From: Lophium mytilinum
Taxonomy: Eukaryota > Ascomycota > Dothideomycetes > Mytilinidiales > Mytilinidiaceae
Direction of reading: 5' to 3'
DNA: 64,000 bases
Assembly: GCA_010093605.1 (NCBI GenBank)
Contig: MU004183.1
Coordinates: 1,364,001 to 1,428,000 of the forward strand
Positions 45,300 to 54,822 of this stretch are shown here, piece after piece. The notes under the pieces were generated by a model. The model ran no database searches. It saw nothing but the letters and a program-made list of their open reading frames with translations, and had not been told where the DNA came from. Within the stretch, counting starts at the first letter, position 1. Each line of letters starts with the position of its first letter. The position numbers and the translations under genes were made by a program.

Positions 45300-45674
45300 T
45301 GTTGCGGTTTTTGGAGGGTTTTATGAGGTGGGTTTTGGGTTGGGAGGTTAGACAGGTTTATAGAAGATGATGCCTTGTGTCGAGTCAGGACGAAAATATA
45401 TATTTTGTAACCCCGCGGTGGGGTTAAGCTATGCTGCTCTTGGACACTTGCGCCGGTTCCTACGTATATGTAGATTAATCAAGCATATAAAGATCTAGTA
45501 GAGCGTTCAGACGACGAGACAACTCCTATTCATCAAAGATTAGAAAGTATACTTTGAGTCCACTTCTATAAAGGCATTGACAGATCTAGGTCACGTGGAT
45601 CTCGTCTGCAATATTCTAACATCACTGTCTCAATCAATCTCTCCAACATCAAACACCTCCCCGACGCACAACTA
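45300..45674. other. Divergent promoter, GCIP-like gene and ARP6
   Basis: About 375 bp; contains a TATATATTTTG stretch near 45399 and AT-rich sequence at 45470-45560. No gene. Confidence 0.5.
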
Positions 45675-47224
45675 ATGCCCCCAAAAGGCTGGCGCAAAGC
45701 CGCCCACGACCCCGTCGCTACCCAAACCCTCGTCCTCGACAACGGCGCCTGCACTCTCAAAGCCGGCTTCGCATCCGCCGCCGCTGCCCCTTCCTACGAC
45801 GACTGCAGGATAATCCCGAATTGCATCGCGAAAGGCCGCGACAAGCGCGTCTACATCGCGTCCGATCTCGAAAAATGCACAAACTTTGGCGAGATGGCGT
45901 TTCGGCGGCCAGTGGAGCGCGGATTCATTGTGAATTGGGAGGCGGAGAAAGCGATCTGGGAACATGAGTTTTTAGAGGGAAAGGGAGGCTTGGGGGTATG
46001 ATGATTCTACTCGGAATGGAAAGAATACGGGCTGATGGTCTGGCGTAGTGCGATCCGAAAGAAACGAATCTGGTGCTTGCAGAGGCGCCGAACTGCCCGG
46101 TGCAGCTACAGAAGAACTGCGATGAGATGGTTTTTGAGGAGTTTGAGTTTGCGACGTATTATAGGAGTATAGGTAGGGTACCCCCATCTGCAGAGGTATT
46201 CCGTCTTTGGGGTATTAGGAGACTAATAAGACTACAGGTCCAGCTTTAAACGCATACAACGACCTCCCCTTCTCCGCCTCGGATTCTCCAGAGACCTCCC
46301 TCCTACCCCCAGAATGTCTCCTCCTAATCGACACCTCCTACTCCCACACTACTATCACGCCCCTCTATAATGGCCGTCCCATCCACTCGGCCATCCGCCG
46401 CATGTCCGTCGGCGGGAAGCTTCTCACAAACTACCTCAAAGAACTCTCCTCTACCCGCCACATCAACATGCTCGATGAGACCTACCTCCTCAACGAGATC
46501 AAAGAAGCCGTCTCCTTCGTCTCGCCCTCTTTCAAGACGGACCTCGAGCGCACATGGAAAGGCGGGCTCTCAGACCGCCGCGAAGTTGATCCTTCAATCG
46601 TACTCGACTACGTCTTGCCGAACTATGAGCATAGCGCCCATGGCTTCGCAAGACCGCACGATCCGATCAAAGCGCGCCGCAAACTACTTCAGCCACTCGA
46701 TGGGCCCCGTGAGGATATCCTTCCCGTAGGCAACGAGCGCTTTGCGGTTCCGGAGCTGCTATTTACACCGACGGATATCGGCCTGCAGGAGGCTGGGTTG
46801 CCAGAAGCTATAATGCAGAGCTTATCAGTTCTCCCAGCTGCGCTACAGGCGGGGATGTTAGCGAATATGGTAGTTGTGGGGGGCAATTCGCTGATCAAAG
46901 GGTTTATGGAGAGGCTGTAAGTGCCCATTTCGGTTAACTTCAACTCCCTCTATGCTCCTGTTGCGCGGCGTTGGTGATTCTTCAGATGTTGAAAGGACTG
47001 ACGGGATGTTACTTAGTGAAACCGACCTCCGCCAACTCACCCCCTCCAACATCCCCCTCCGCATCGCCCGCGCCCCAGATCCTATCAAACACACCTGGCT
47101 CGGTGGCGCGCGGCTGGCCCACGACCGTGACATTCTCCGCAGTGTCGTCGTTACACGGGCGCAGTACCAGGAGCGTGGCTCGACATGGTTGGGGAAGTGG
47201 TTCGCCGGGGGCGACGCCAAGTGA
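45675..47224 (+). CDS. ARP6: Actin-related protein Arp6 (SWR1/H2A.Z complex)
   Basis: Arp6 is a stable subunit of the SWR1 complex that deposits histone H2A.Z. Four exons: 45675-45995, 46049-46172, 46238-46916 and 47017-47224, giving 443 aa, the usual Arp6 length. Introns are 53, 65 and 100 nt. The actin fold is recognisable from TLVLDNGACTLKAGF (phosphate loop 1), RPVERGFIVNWEAEKAIWEH, LLLIDTSYSHTTITPLYNG (phosphate loop 2) and VGGKLLTNYLKE. Later blocks are ERFAVPELLFTPTDIGLQE, NMVVVGGNSLIKGFMERL and WLGGARLAHD. The GGNSLIKGF motif closes the nucleotide site. All blocks are intact. Stop codon 156 bp before a tandem duplication. Confidence 0.94.
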
Positions 47225-47380
47225 TTCCCACATTGGTAGGTTTGAATAGTTATATACCCCTTTCTGTCTCGAGGTCGATCATTGGCACGTTGTGATTTTC
47301 AATGTTATCAAGATTATGATGGCGTGGGCGTCTGAATTGGACAAGGGGCAAAAGGTGAGATTTTGAGGTTGTGAGATAGA

Positions 47381-47646
47381 GGTAATGACAGTGTGTTGAG
47401 AAGCATAAACGGGAGGCAGTCCGTGCGATTTGAACTCGTTTTTGGTGTATTATTGCGCAACACCGTGAATCGGACCATGGGACGGACAATCTAAGTTAAG
47501 ATGGAGGAAAAAGGTAAATTACAGGGTGTTGAGAAGCATAAACGGGAGCCAGTCCGTGCGATCTGAAGTCGTTTTTGGTGTGCTATTGCGCAACACCGTG
47601 AAGCAGACCGTGTGGGACGGACACTGTAAATTGAGTTAGAGGAAAA
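47381..47646 (+). repeat. Two tandem copies of a 133-bp unit
   Basis: Copy 1 (47381-47513) and copy 2 (47514-47646) both read GGTAA..ACAG..GTGTTGAGAAGCATAAACGGGAG, then AGTCCGTGCGAT and TGCGCAACACCGTGAA, and end GAGGAAAA. They differ at roughly one position in ten. Each copy holds an inverted repeat GGTGT..ACACC around TATTGCGCA. Non-coding. Confidence 0.88.
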
Positions 47647-47979
47647 TGCATATCAATTGTCCCGCCCGGTGCGACGACAAAAAGGCTTTAGATCAGGAGT
47701 ATCAAGAGCTGGAGAAAGAGCTGTGGGACGCTTTGGGGAGAGGTGCAAATGGTGATGCCATGAGCTTCTTTGTAGTCGTTTTGGTAGAGGCTTCTGACAA
47801 AACACCCTACTCTCTCGGCGGAAGTGTCTCAGCAACATATTCCCATCCTCTTGACGGCGACGCCAATATCCACCCTCGTGTTTTTACTTGCAAGTTTAAC
47901 TACACTACATACACTCTATACATACCTTCATACTCCTCCACCCCCTCTGCACCCTGCGTCTACTGAGTCTACTGAGTTC

Positions 47980-48680
47980 TCTTCTACACGGTTGATTTTG
48001 TAAGAGCTTGTAACTGACAACTCCTATTTCATTACTAGGGCGCTTCCGCAGGTGTAAAGCTTCGTAAACTCTCTCTTATGTTTGACCTAATTTAGCCTAG
48101 TTAGTTCTATATTGATAAGTAACTACGCCACGTCTAGCAAGTTTTAGTTAACACGGTTGATCCTGTAAAGACTTGTAACCAGCAACCCTAATCAGCTCGT
48201 TGGAGCACTTTCTGCGGATGTAGAGCTTCGTAGCCTTCCTCTTGCCATCGACTTGATTTAGGCTGGATGGTTCTGTGGTGAGAAGTAACTACGTCGCCTA
48301 TCCTATGCGTGCACGCCGCGTCTTACGTTTTTCCTATCACGCGGTCAATTCTGTAAAAACCTATAACTGATAGTTTCTCTTTCTTTACCAGGGCGCTTCT
48401 ACGGTTTTGGAGCTTCGTAATCTTCCTTCTCCCGTTGGCTCAGTTTCGGCTGGTTGCTTCTGTAATAAAAAGTAACCACGCCGCCTACTCTCTGGGTGAA
48501 CGCCACGTCTAACATTTTCTTTTAGACGGTTGATTTTGTGATAACTTGTAACATATCTGCCTAGCATGTGCACGGAGTTGCCTCAGCTTGTAGCTTAAGA
48601 ATTTTAGAAGCAGAGGGCAGATATAGGACCTGTTGCTTTCGTGACAAGAAGTGACTACGAGACGTGCATGTGATGTCGGT
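47980..48680 (-). repeat. Repeat array C: four diverged units of about 180 bp
   Basis: On the plus strand the core (A)CGGTTGATTTTGTAAGA.CTTGTAAC starts at about 47989, 48164, 48341 and 48527 (spacing 175, 177 and 186 bp). A second block, GGGCGCTTC(C/T)GC(A/G)G.TGTAGAGCTTCGTA, follows about 35-45 bp later. A third, GGTT(G)CTTCTGT...AAGTAACTACGCC, can form a hairpin and precedes CGTCTAACA. Cores and third block are shared with patch B1, and cores in reverse orientation with arrays A and B2. Units are diverged and non-coding. Confidence 0.82.
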
Positions 48681-48892
48681 CCATGTCTAACAAGAATAGT
48701 TGCACGTAATTGGACCTATCAGACTTTATTGCAAAGGGGCCTCGTCTTCACCGTTTCATTACTCATAGAGGTACACGAGTACACCAGCATTATTACCTAC
48801 ATAATTGACCAACCGCTAGCCGTATTCATGATCATTCAATCCATAACCTCTACCGGCGGCCACTTCCCTCGTGCTGCTAGGACTCCCAAGTC

Positions 48893-51708
48893 CTAATACC
48901 GCTCGATAAGCCACACCCTCCTCTCCTTCTCCGGCATGTCCGCCAGCATCTTCTGCTCCACCTTCTTCATGGCCATGAAATCCCATACTAGGCCATTCGC
49001 CATGATCTCCTTTAGATCAGAGTCCTTGTCTAGCGCCTCGAGTGCTTCGTCGATAGTAGTAGGCATACGGCGATGGATGCCGTAATCAGTCTTCAGCTGT
49101 TCCGCCGACATACGGCTTGGATTATCTAGAAAGACAAATGGGGGTCAGCAAAGGCACTCTCCAGACCAAGAGCATACTCGAAAACAACTCACACGGACAA
49201 TCCTTCTCCATGAAAATCTCCGCTCCGCCCTCTTTCAGTCCTAGTAGTCCCGCACCTATCACGGCCGCCATGGCGAGATATATATTCGCCATCCCATCCA
49301 AACATCTGACCTCCCACCGCCCATCACTGACCTTCCGCAACGGCGTCTCACGGTTCTGCGTCCCCCACGCTACCCATGTTCCGCCCGTCCAATGGTCGTC
49401 AACCACGCGGCCGTAGCTCACAGCCTCGGGCATCGTGAAGGCGCAGACGGCTTCCAGGTGCTTGAGCACACCGCCAACGAAGAACGCGAGCTCCTTCTCT
49501 GGTGGGCTAACGGAGATATGAGCGTGAGCCGCAGTGCCGATGCCAGGGTAGGGCTGCGGGTGGAGTGTTGCGCGGAGGCCGTGCGTCGCTGCTATCTGAT
49601 AGATGACTTGACGGGCTTGGATTAGGGTGTCGATGGCAGCGAGGGCGGGAAGAGGTGGAAGCACGAATTCGTATTGCCCGGCCCCAGCCTCGGCGTGGAA
49701 TTGCTGGATAGAGATCCCGATTTCAGCCAGGCTGGTGGCGACTTCGGCGAGGAGGGGGAGTTGCTGCCATTGCTGGGGCGTTAAGGTGCCCCAGGCGTGA
49801 GCGGTTGTGAGAGGAGCGTAAGGGTCGTCTGCATTCTCCGGGTGGCGGGTGAGGAGAGTGACTTCGATTTCGAAGCCGACGAGAGTGGTGATGGAGTGCG
49901 TGGAGGAGAGGTCATCGAGGAGGGTATTAAGGCCTCCGCGGGGGCACTCTTTGATAGGACTTCCGTCTTCGTCTCGCCAAAAGCATAGCACGGTTGCGGA
50001 TGGTAGTGGGTCTTTCTTGTGGGTTCGTCGCAGGGTAGTCAAATCAGGCTCAAGATTTATCTGGCCTGTGGTGTTGACAGCAGGTGTTGAGACATCATTC
50101 TGTAGAGTGCCAGTATTGCCACGGGAGATACCAATTCGCCCGCCCGTCTTGACGAGGCGTTCAAATTCTGCGATTGGCACGATTCGGACTCGCATGGTGG
50201 CCATGTAATCGAGCCATTGAACGTATACAAATTGAATGGCCGAGTTGTCTTGCATGAAGTTTTCAAAAGCCTGGATGTCGTAAACTTTTGCCGGTAGAGG
50301 TGGCTTGGGATGCCACGCGATAGCTTTTTGGTTGGCCTCACCCGTTCCTTTCAAGTCCAAGACTGGAGATGGCTCCTTCAGCTCGTATAGGGCGTTCGCG
50401 TTGTTATAAAGTATATCTTTGGTCATTGAAATTGCTTGAGCAACGGTTAGGTCGTCTCTATTCACATACTCAGACAATACCTGTATATGATCGTCAGTAG
50501 AGTGGACAATGATTGCATATATTCACCATTGCGTTAGAAAGGGTTTTTAGACACGAGGGAATGGATACCTCGTATAGAGCTTCCCGGAACTGCTTATTTG
50601 CCAGCCAATACGTCTCTGGAAACCAGTGTCCGTCGGTTGAGTACAGTAGCTTGCCCCCGGGTACCAGCTCTAGGGATTGTCTTATTGCAGATATTTGGCC
50701 GTCTCTGCTCAACATTGGGAAGATCTCCCCAATATCAAGGAAGACATGACTGAAAACGGTAGCAAGATATCCTGCTTCTCTGGTATACGGATATGAAGAA
50801 TGGAGAAGAACGAAGGGCACAGCTGGGTAGTTTTCGATGAGCGGCTGAAGATAGGCGGGGTTGGACTGCAAGAGATTGATATCGTTGTCCCCAAGGCCAG
50901 TATGAAACTGCAAGGGCTTGGACAGATCCGCACCAGACGTGTGGTCGGAAAGAATCTCCAGAGTCTTCAACACAAGAAAATCATTCAACGCCTTTCTTTC
51001 AATCCTGTACTTCCGTTTTCTGACAGCTCGTTGAACATAGTGCTCGAACGGTTTCGACACTTGTAGCTCCAGGTTGTCATTGTAGTCGGGTTCGACATCC
51101 AGTCCGCTCCGGTAACAAACGACCGTTTTGAAGCCAGCAACGTCAGAATCTTTGATTGCGTCGACGATTGATCGCTCAAACTCTCCTGTAAAGAGGACCC
51201 ATATGTCGGTGAGATATCTTTCTTCTTCCAAATCTACTTCCGAGGCCTTCCGCAGAATGTTCTCCATGAGATACTCTGCAACTGTCTCGATCCTCACGAT
51301 GCGTTTCGTAACAGCTGGAGTGTATTGATCGTGCTCATCATAAGTAAGCACCTGCTCGGCTCCGCCCAATCCGTCATCCATGAGAATGCAGTGAGTTCCA
51401 TGCAAGCATTTTCGGATGAGAGCCTCCTGGTCGTTGTGGAGCCATTCAGCCCGTTTTTTAAGGATCTCATCCCAAGCAGCGTCCTTTGGGCATTCATATA
51501 GTTCTCTCAGCTGCCTCTCGGCTCGAAGGTGTGATAACGACTTGAATGTGTCTTGTAGGGCCCTTCCCTGTGCTTCCGAAGTGATGGATTCGAAGGGATG
51601 AGCTTCCACGTGAGCGGGTAATAGCAAGTTGTGCGCATGATTGTCGATGATAGGGCAACTCTCTACGGCAGCTTTGAGGGGCTCCAACGCCGTTCTGCCG
51701 TCAGCCAT
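48893..51708 (-). CDS. fluG: FluG: amidohydrolase fused to type-III-like glutamine synthetase domain
   Basis: Orthologue of Aspergillus fluG, which is required there for the extracellular signal that starts asexual sporulation. Exons are 51708-50569, 50480-49193 and 49125-48893 (886 aa); introns are 88 nt (GTATCC..CAG) and 67 nt (GTGAGT..TAG). Residues 1-390 form an amidohydrolase-2 domain (CPIIDNHAHNLLLP, FHTGLGDNDINLLQSNP, YPAVPFVLLHSSYP). Residues about 430-886 are glutamine-synthetase-like: HAEAGAGQYEFVLPP, GTAAHAHISVS, GTQNRETPLR, RWEVRCLDGMANIYLAMAAV. The joins REALYE-VLSEYVNRDD and EKDCP-YNPSRMSAEQ are exact. The glutamate and ammonium-site motifs are largely kept, but whether it makes glutamine is unknown even in well-studied homologues. 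Confidence 0.94.
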
Positions 51709-52185
51709 GGTGAGGGTGAGGTGATGTTGTATGATGGAAACACACGCAGGCTAGGAAAGAGGCGATGAGACCGTGGAGAGCGCAGCTGTTCACATGACTC
51801 AACACGACCTTCGGTAGCCCTTTCGTAACTCTAATTCAAGGCTGATGTTGTTGACCGGTGTGCTTAGTAGAGTTTAGTGATGATGTAGCCTTCAAGCCTC
51901 AGATACCGCGGGGACAGCTCATGTGATCGGAAACGAAACATCCCGAATTTAATTCATGGCACGACGAATCAAAATAGTAGGATAGCAGTTCACTAAAGCA
52001 TTGCTGTCTTGCTTTCAAATACAACTACTACAGCCTGCTCAACATCATACTCTGTAACAGAATACCACTGGTGCATTCGGGCAGGTCTTCAAGTTCAAAA
52101 AAATTGGAGTAGTCCAGGGTGGCTCTCCACCAACCATACCCCCGCTCTCCACACCGTTAAGGCGCAACAAAAAGCAAAAAGATAA
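51709..52185. other. Intergenic, fluG promoter side and downstream of tRNA-Ile
   Basis: About 480 bp. A run of A-rich sequence (AACAAAAAGCAAAAAG, 52164-52179) lies just past the tRNA 3' end; on the tRNA strand this is CTTTTTGCTTTTTGTT, a good RNA polymerase III terminator. Confidence 0.55.
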
Positions 52186-52321
52186 TGGTCAATACGGGGG
52201 TCGAACCCGCGGCCTTGGCGTTAACATACGATATTAGCACCACGCTCTAACCTATGATGAGTTAGGATATGATCGAGATCAAGGTGTGTTGTGATGAGCT
52301 TACCAACTGAGCTAATCGACC
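52186..52321 (-). tRNA. tRNA-Ile (anticodon AAT) with two introns, one spliceosomal-like in the D-loop
   Basis: The acceptor stem GGTCGAT (52321-52315) pairs with ATTGACC (52193-52187); discriminator A at 52186. Anticodon AAT is at 52235-52233. A 10-nt intron (52231-52222) sits after position 37, the canonical eukaryotic site. The T-arm reads GCGGG-TTCGACC-CCCGT. In the D-arm, GCTCAGTTG (to 52304) is interrupted by 52 nt (52303-52252) before GTTAGAGC, whose GAGC pairs with GCTC. The insert starts GTAAGC, holds CCTAACTC about ten bases from its end and finishes CATCATAG, the exact consensus of the protein-gene introns in this window (47-57 nt). Removing both inserts gives a normal 74-nt tRNA-Ile. 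T tracts follow the 3' end (52179-52164). Identity is firm; how the D-loop insert is removed, or whether the copy works, is unknown. Confidence 0.9.
52252..52303 (-). other. GT-AG intron-like insert inside the tRNA-Ile D-loop
   Basis: 52 nt with 5' GTAAGC, branch-like CTAAC (the A about ten bases before the end) and 3' TAG. It lies between the two conserved guanines of the D-loop (G|G in AGTTGGTT). tRNA splicing endonuclease normally cuts only at position 37/38, so removal would need another route. Confidence 0.72.
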
Positions 52322-52434
52322 TGTTGATCTGTTTGATGGAAGACCAAGTAAAAATAACTACTATATAGAATGGGACATCTTCTAGACTTTGGCTATGGTG
52401 AAAGCCCTTCAGTGCAAATTTGCGCTTACCCCCT

Positions 52435-52715
52435 GGTGGATATTTGACCCACTTCCCCTCCCGAAGCTCGGCCCGCAACTTCTTTGCAGGCGCCTTCGCC
52501 AAACCACCATCATGAAGTACAGCTATTCATCTAGCAGAGACATTGTGGGCTGTCCTGCTGGCTGACTTACAGGGGCGAGCCAGTCTGCGGAGTTGTGTCC
52601 ATCCCAAGTGGCAAAACTCGTGATCAAGAATGACTCTGCACACGACTGAGTCTGCAATACGAAGCTCGCTGGGTATAGATCTGCAGCCAAGCTGAGGGGC
52701 GCAGTAGCATTGCAT
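52435..52715 (-). CDS. Possible short two-exon gene or gene remnant upstream of tRNA-Ile
   Basis: An ATG at 52715 opens a frame (MQCYCAPQLGCRSIPSELRI, then ILDHEFCHLGWTQLRRLARP) ending at a GTAAGT donor at 52570. With a 48-nt intron (acceptor TAG, exon resumes 52522) it continues in frame as SVLHDGGLAKAPAKKLRAEL and REGKWVKYPPGG to a GTAAGC donor-like site at about 52434. Without further splicing the frame would run into the tRNA and stop at 52221. The basic Lys/Ala segment and matched splice phase look coding, but I recognise no family and no convincing third exon. Could be a degraded gene or chance. Confidence 0.25.
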
Positions 52716-52740
52716 CTTTCTCTTTGAATACAGCCACACT

Positions 52741-53263
52741 TCACATGATCTTTTCGTCTTGTGATTTGCCTGATCAAAACGAACTCTATGCCAAGCTCCA
52801 AAGGTAGATGTTCAAGATTCTAAGTCAAGCTCGTATCTCTATTATCAGTACGAAACACCATGGTCAATCTTCCGACAAGAGGTGTAAGCGTACAGATGAC
52901 GAAGTTTTGGTCATCCACCCCTTCCCCAATCTCTGGATCTCCTCTCCGCCATTCCCCCGGATCGTCCAGTAAGCTGCGGCACCGGGACGCGCCGGGGCGA
53001 CTCCGTGGCGCTCAGGAGACAATCCGTAGTCACGCTTTTGACAACGCAGCTCAGCAACTCCGTGCCAGGTATGCCAGCATGCAGCTGGAAAAACATCGTA
53101 CGATAATAATATGCAACTCTTGAAATGGTAGAGTAGTATGTTATATGTATCTGCCCCACAGATTATTTTACTATCTTCAATCTAAATCACATCCTTATAT
53201 TCTTGCAATAATTATTGATTATTCGAACTGTCAATCTCCAAATACCATCGATCACATACCATC
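52741..53263. other. Intergenic before the SDR gene
   Basis: About 520 bp. The 130 bp before the ATG at 53264 are AT-rich leader and promoter-like sequence. No gene or repeat is seen. Confidence 0.45.
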
Positions 53264-54121
53264 ATGAGAAACGTTCTTATTGTTGGCGCGACACGAGGCC
53301 TCGGGCACTCTCTGGCAGCCCAATATGCGAAGAAAGGCATGACAGTCTATGCAACTGCCCGTTACTCCATTCCTCAGACGCCAGCACATGGCATCCATTG
53401 GATTGCAAATGTCGATGTAGCCCACGAGGGAGCTGGTCGCAGAATAACTGCTCAATGGCAGGAAGAAACCAAGATCGATGTTCTCATCATTTGTGCTGGT
53501 TACTTTGCTATGGAAACTCTCGAAGAGCCTCATTGGGACAAGGAAGTCACCATGTACAAGACTTGTGCGATCGGGCCCGTGTTTCTCGTCCATCATCTTC
53601 TCCACGCAGGGCTCCTAAAGAGGAATAGTAGAGTGATCCTTGTTGGATCTGAAAGCGGAAGCGTGACGCTGCGCCATGAGAGTCAAGGCGGAGGTAACTA
53701 CGGAGGGCATGGAAGTAAAGCTGCTCTCAATATGGTTGGGAAGCTCTTGAGCATAGACTTAAAGCCGAAGGGTATCGCTGTTGCCATCGTCCATACAGGC
53801 TATCTGAGGAAAGAGAACAAGGAGGGCTATTTTGAGCCTGGTTCAAAAGGAGGTAAGTCCTGCTGCATTCCTACTACACATACGGTTCTTGACTATTTTC
53901 CTAGCTGTCAAGCCAGGTGAAGCTGCCACTGGACTAGTCGAGTGGATTGAATCCTTTGATATGTCTAAGACTGGGGAGCTTTGGGCGCCAAGGGGAGCTG
54001 GGTACGTTCTTCTTTACAGATTTATGGTTTGAAACTTACGAAACATAGCGACATCAATTCCGCTGAGGTTGTGCTTGGTCCACTAGATACGCTGCCAGTG
54101 CCGCTTCAGCTACCGTGGTAG
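53264..54121 (+). CDS. Short-chain dehydrogenase/reductase (SDR), 252 aa
   Basis: NAD(P)-dependent oxidoreductase with a Rossmann fold. Exons are 53264-53852, 53905-54001 and 54049-54121; introns are 52 and 47 nt. The cofactor motif is VGATRGLGHSLAAQYAKKG (a TGxxxGxG variant starting GATRGLG). It is followed by VDVAH, the IICAGYF segment (NNAG-like position with C-A-G), a Ser in LVGSESGSV, and the active-site pair Y-x3-K as YGGHGSK. After the tail motif IVHTGYLRKE the spliced C-terminus reads GDINSAEVVLGPLDT and ends LPW, as in many fungal SDRs of this subgroup. All catalytic residues are present, although the Asn of NNAG is replaced by Cys. The substrate is unknown. There is no biosynthetic cluster around it. 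Confidence 0.88.
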
Positions 54122-54822
54122 TCTAGCGGTCAAACTTTTCTCGCTAGTCTGTTCGTAGCATACTTTTCCTACGTTGGTCTCCAATATCGTGGTGACAAGA
54201 CTAAGGTCTTCTCGCCTCATAATAAGCGCCCTTATCATTATTATCATCTGGACAAGGAATAGTCGGGAGACATTCTCGGTAGTCTTCAATTCGGCATGCA
54301 TCGGCATGGAGGTTGCAAAGCGCTCGAAGGGCGTGAAATCAAGAGAATGACATGAGAATTATTTAGTATGTGGAGAGTCAAGTCAAAATTGAATTACCTA
54401 GATGAACATATCTATATATTGATATCCTTGAAAGTGAACGTAATATCAACTTATAGACGAGTTCTCATACTCTCCCTTGGAAGTGTCGCAAAGTCGAGAG
54501 TCACTAGCGCGCAAGGCTCCCCGCACTACTTTCGCCTTATCAACGCACTGCACTCCTCAGTACGTTGTACTCCTCAGAACGTTGTCAGTTTTCCATAAAG
54601 TAAGTCCACCGTTCAGCCTTGCCAGGTCCGTATTATGCGTGCCCGATGTCCACAGCACCGGTCACTCTTTCTGCAGTCATTAAGATGCAGTCTGCAACCG
54701 ACACTAGCTTTCACTGGCCCATTGGCTTTATCCATTGGCGATCCTCTCGACTTGCTGGACTGGCGACTTGATGCTAACAGCACTTCCTAGACATAGTCGC
54801 GCGAAGCGCACTGTAGCTTATC
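54122..54822. other. Intergenic, SDR gene to SPT10-like gene
   Basis: About 700 bp, no gene. A TAGTCTAGCGG word at 54119-54129 resembles a tRNA A-box, but no B-box or cloverleaf follows. Confidence 0.45.

Larger units (their letters stand above)
47225..48892. other. Convergent intergenic region dominated by repeats
   Basis: Between the 3' ends of ARP6 and fluG. It carries a 133-bp tandem duplication (47381-47646) and repeat array C (47980-48680). A 106-codon frame from ATG 47646 (ending TAC TGA at 47966) has no family signature and starts at the edge of the duplication, so it is not called a gene. Confidence 0.5.

Noticed and set aside
47646-47966. 106-codon frame between ARP6 and fluG
   Set aside because: It starts at the edge of a tandem duplication and ends next to array C, with no motif or splice evidence.
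50494-51708. fluG region as two separate genes (amidohydrolase and glutamine synthetase)
   Set aside because: An 88-nt GT-AG intron joins them in phase and recreates REALYE-VLSEYV; FluG is a known fusion.
54119-54129. TAGTCTAGCGG, resembling a tRNA A-box, at the SDR stop codon
   Set aside because: No B-box (GGTTCGANNCC) and no cloverleaf can be drawn downstream.
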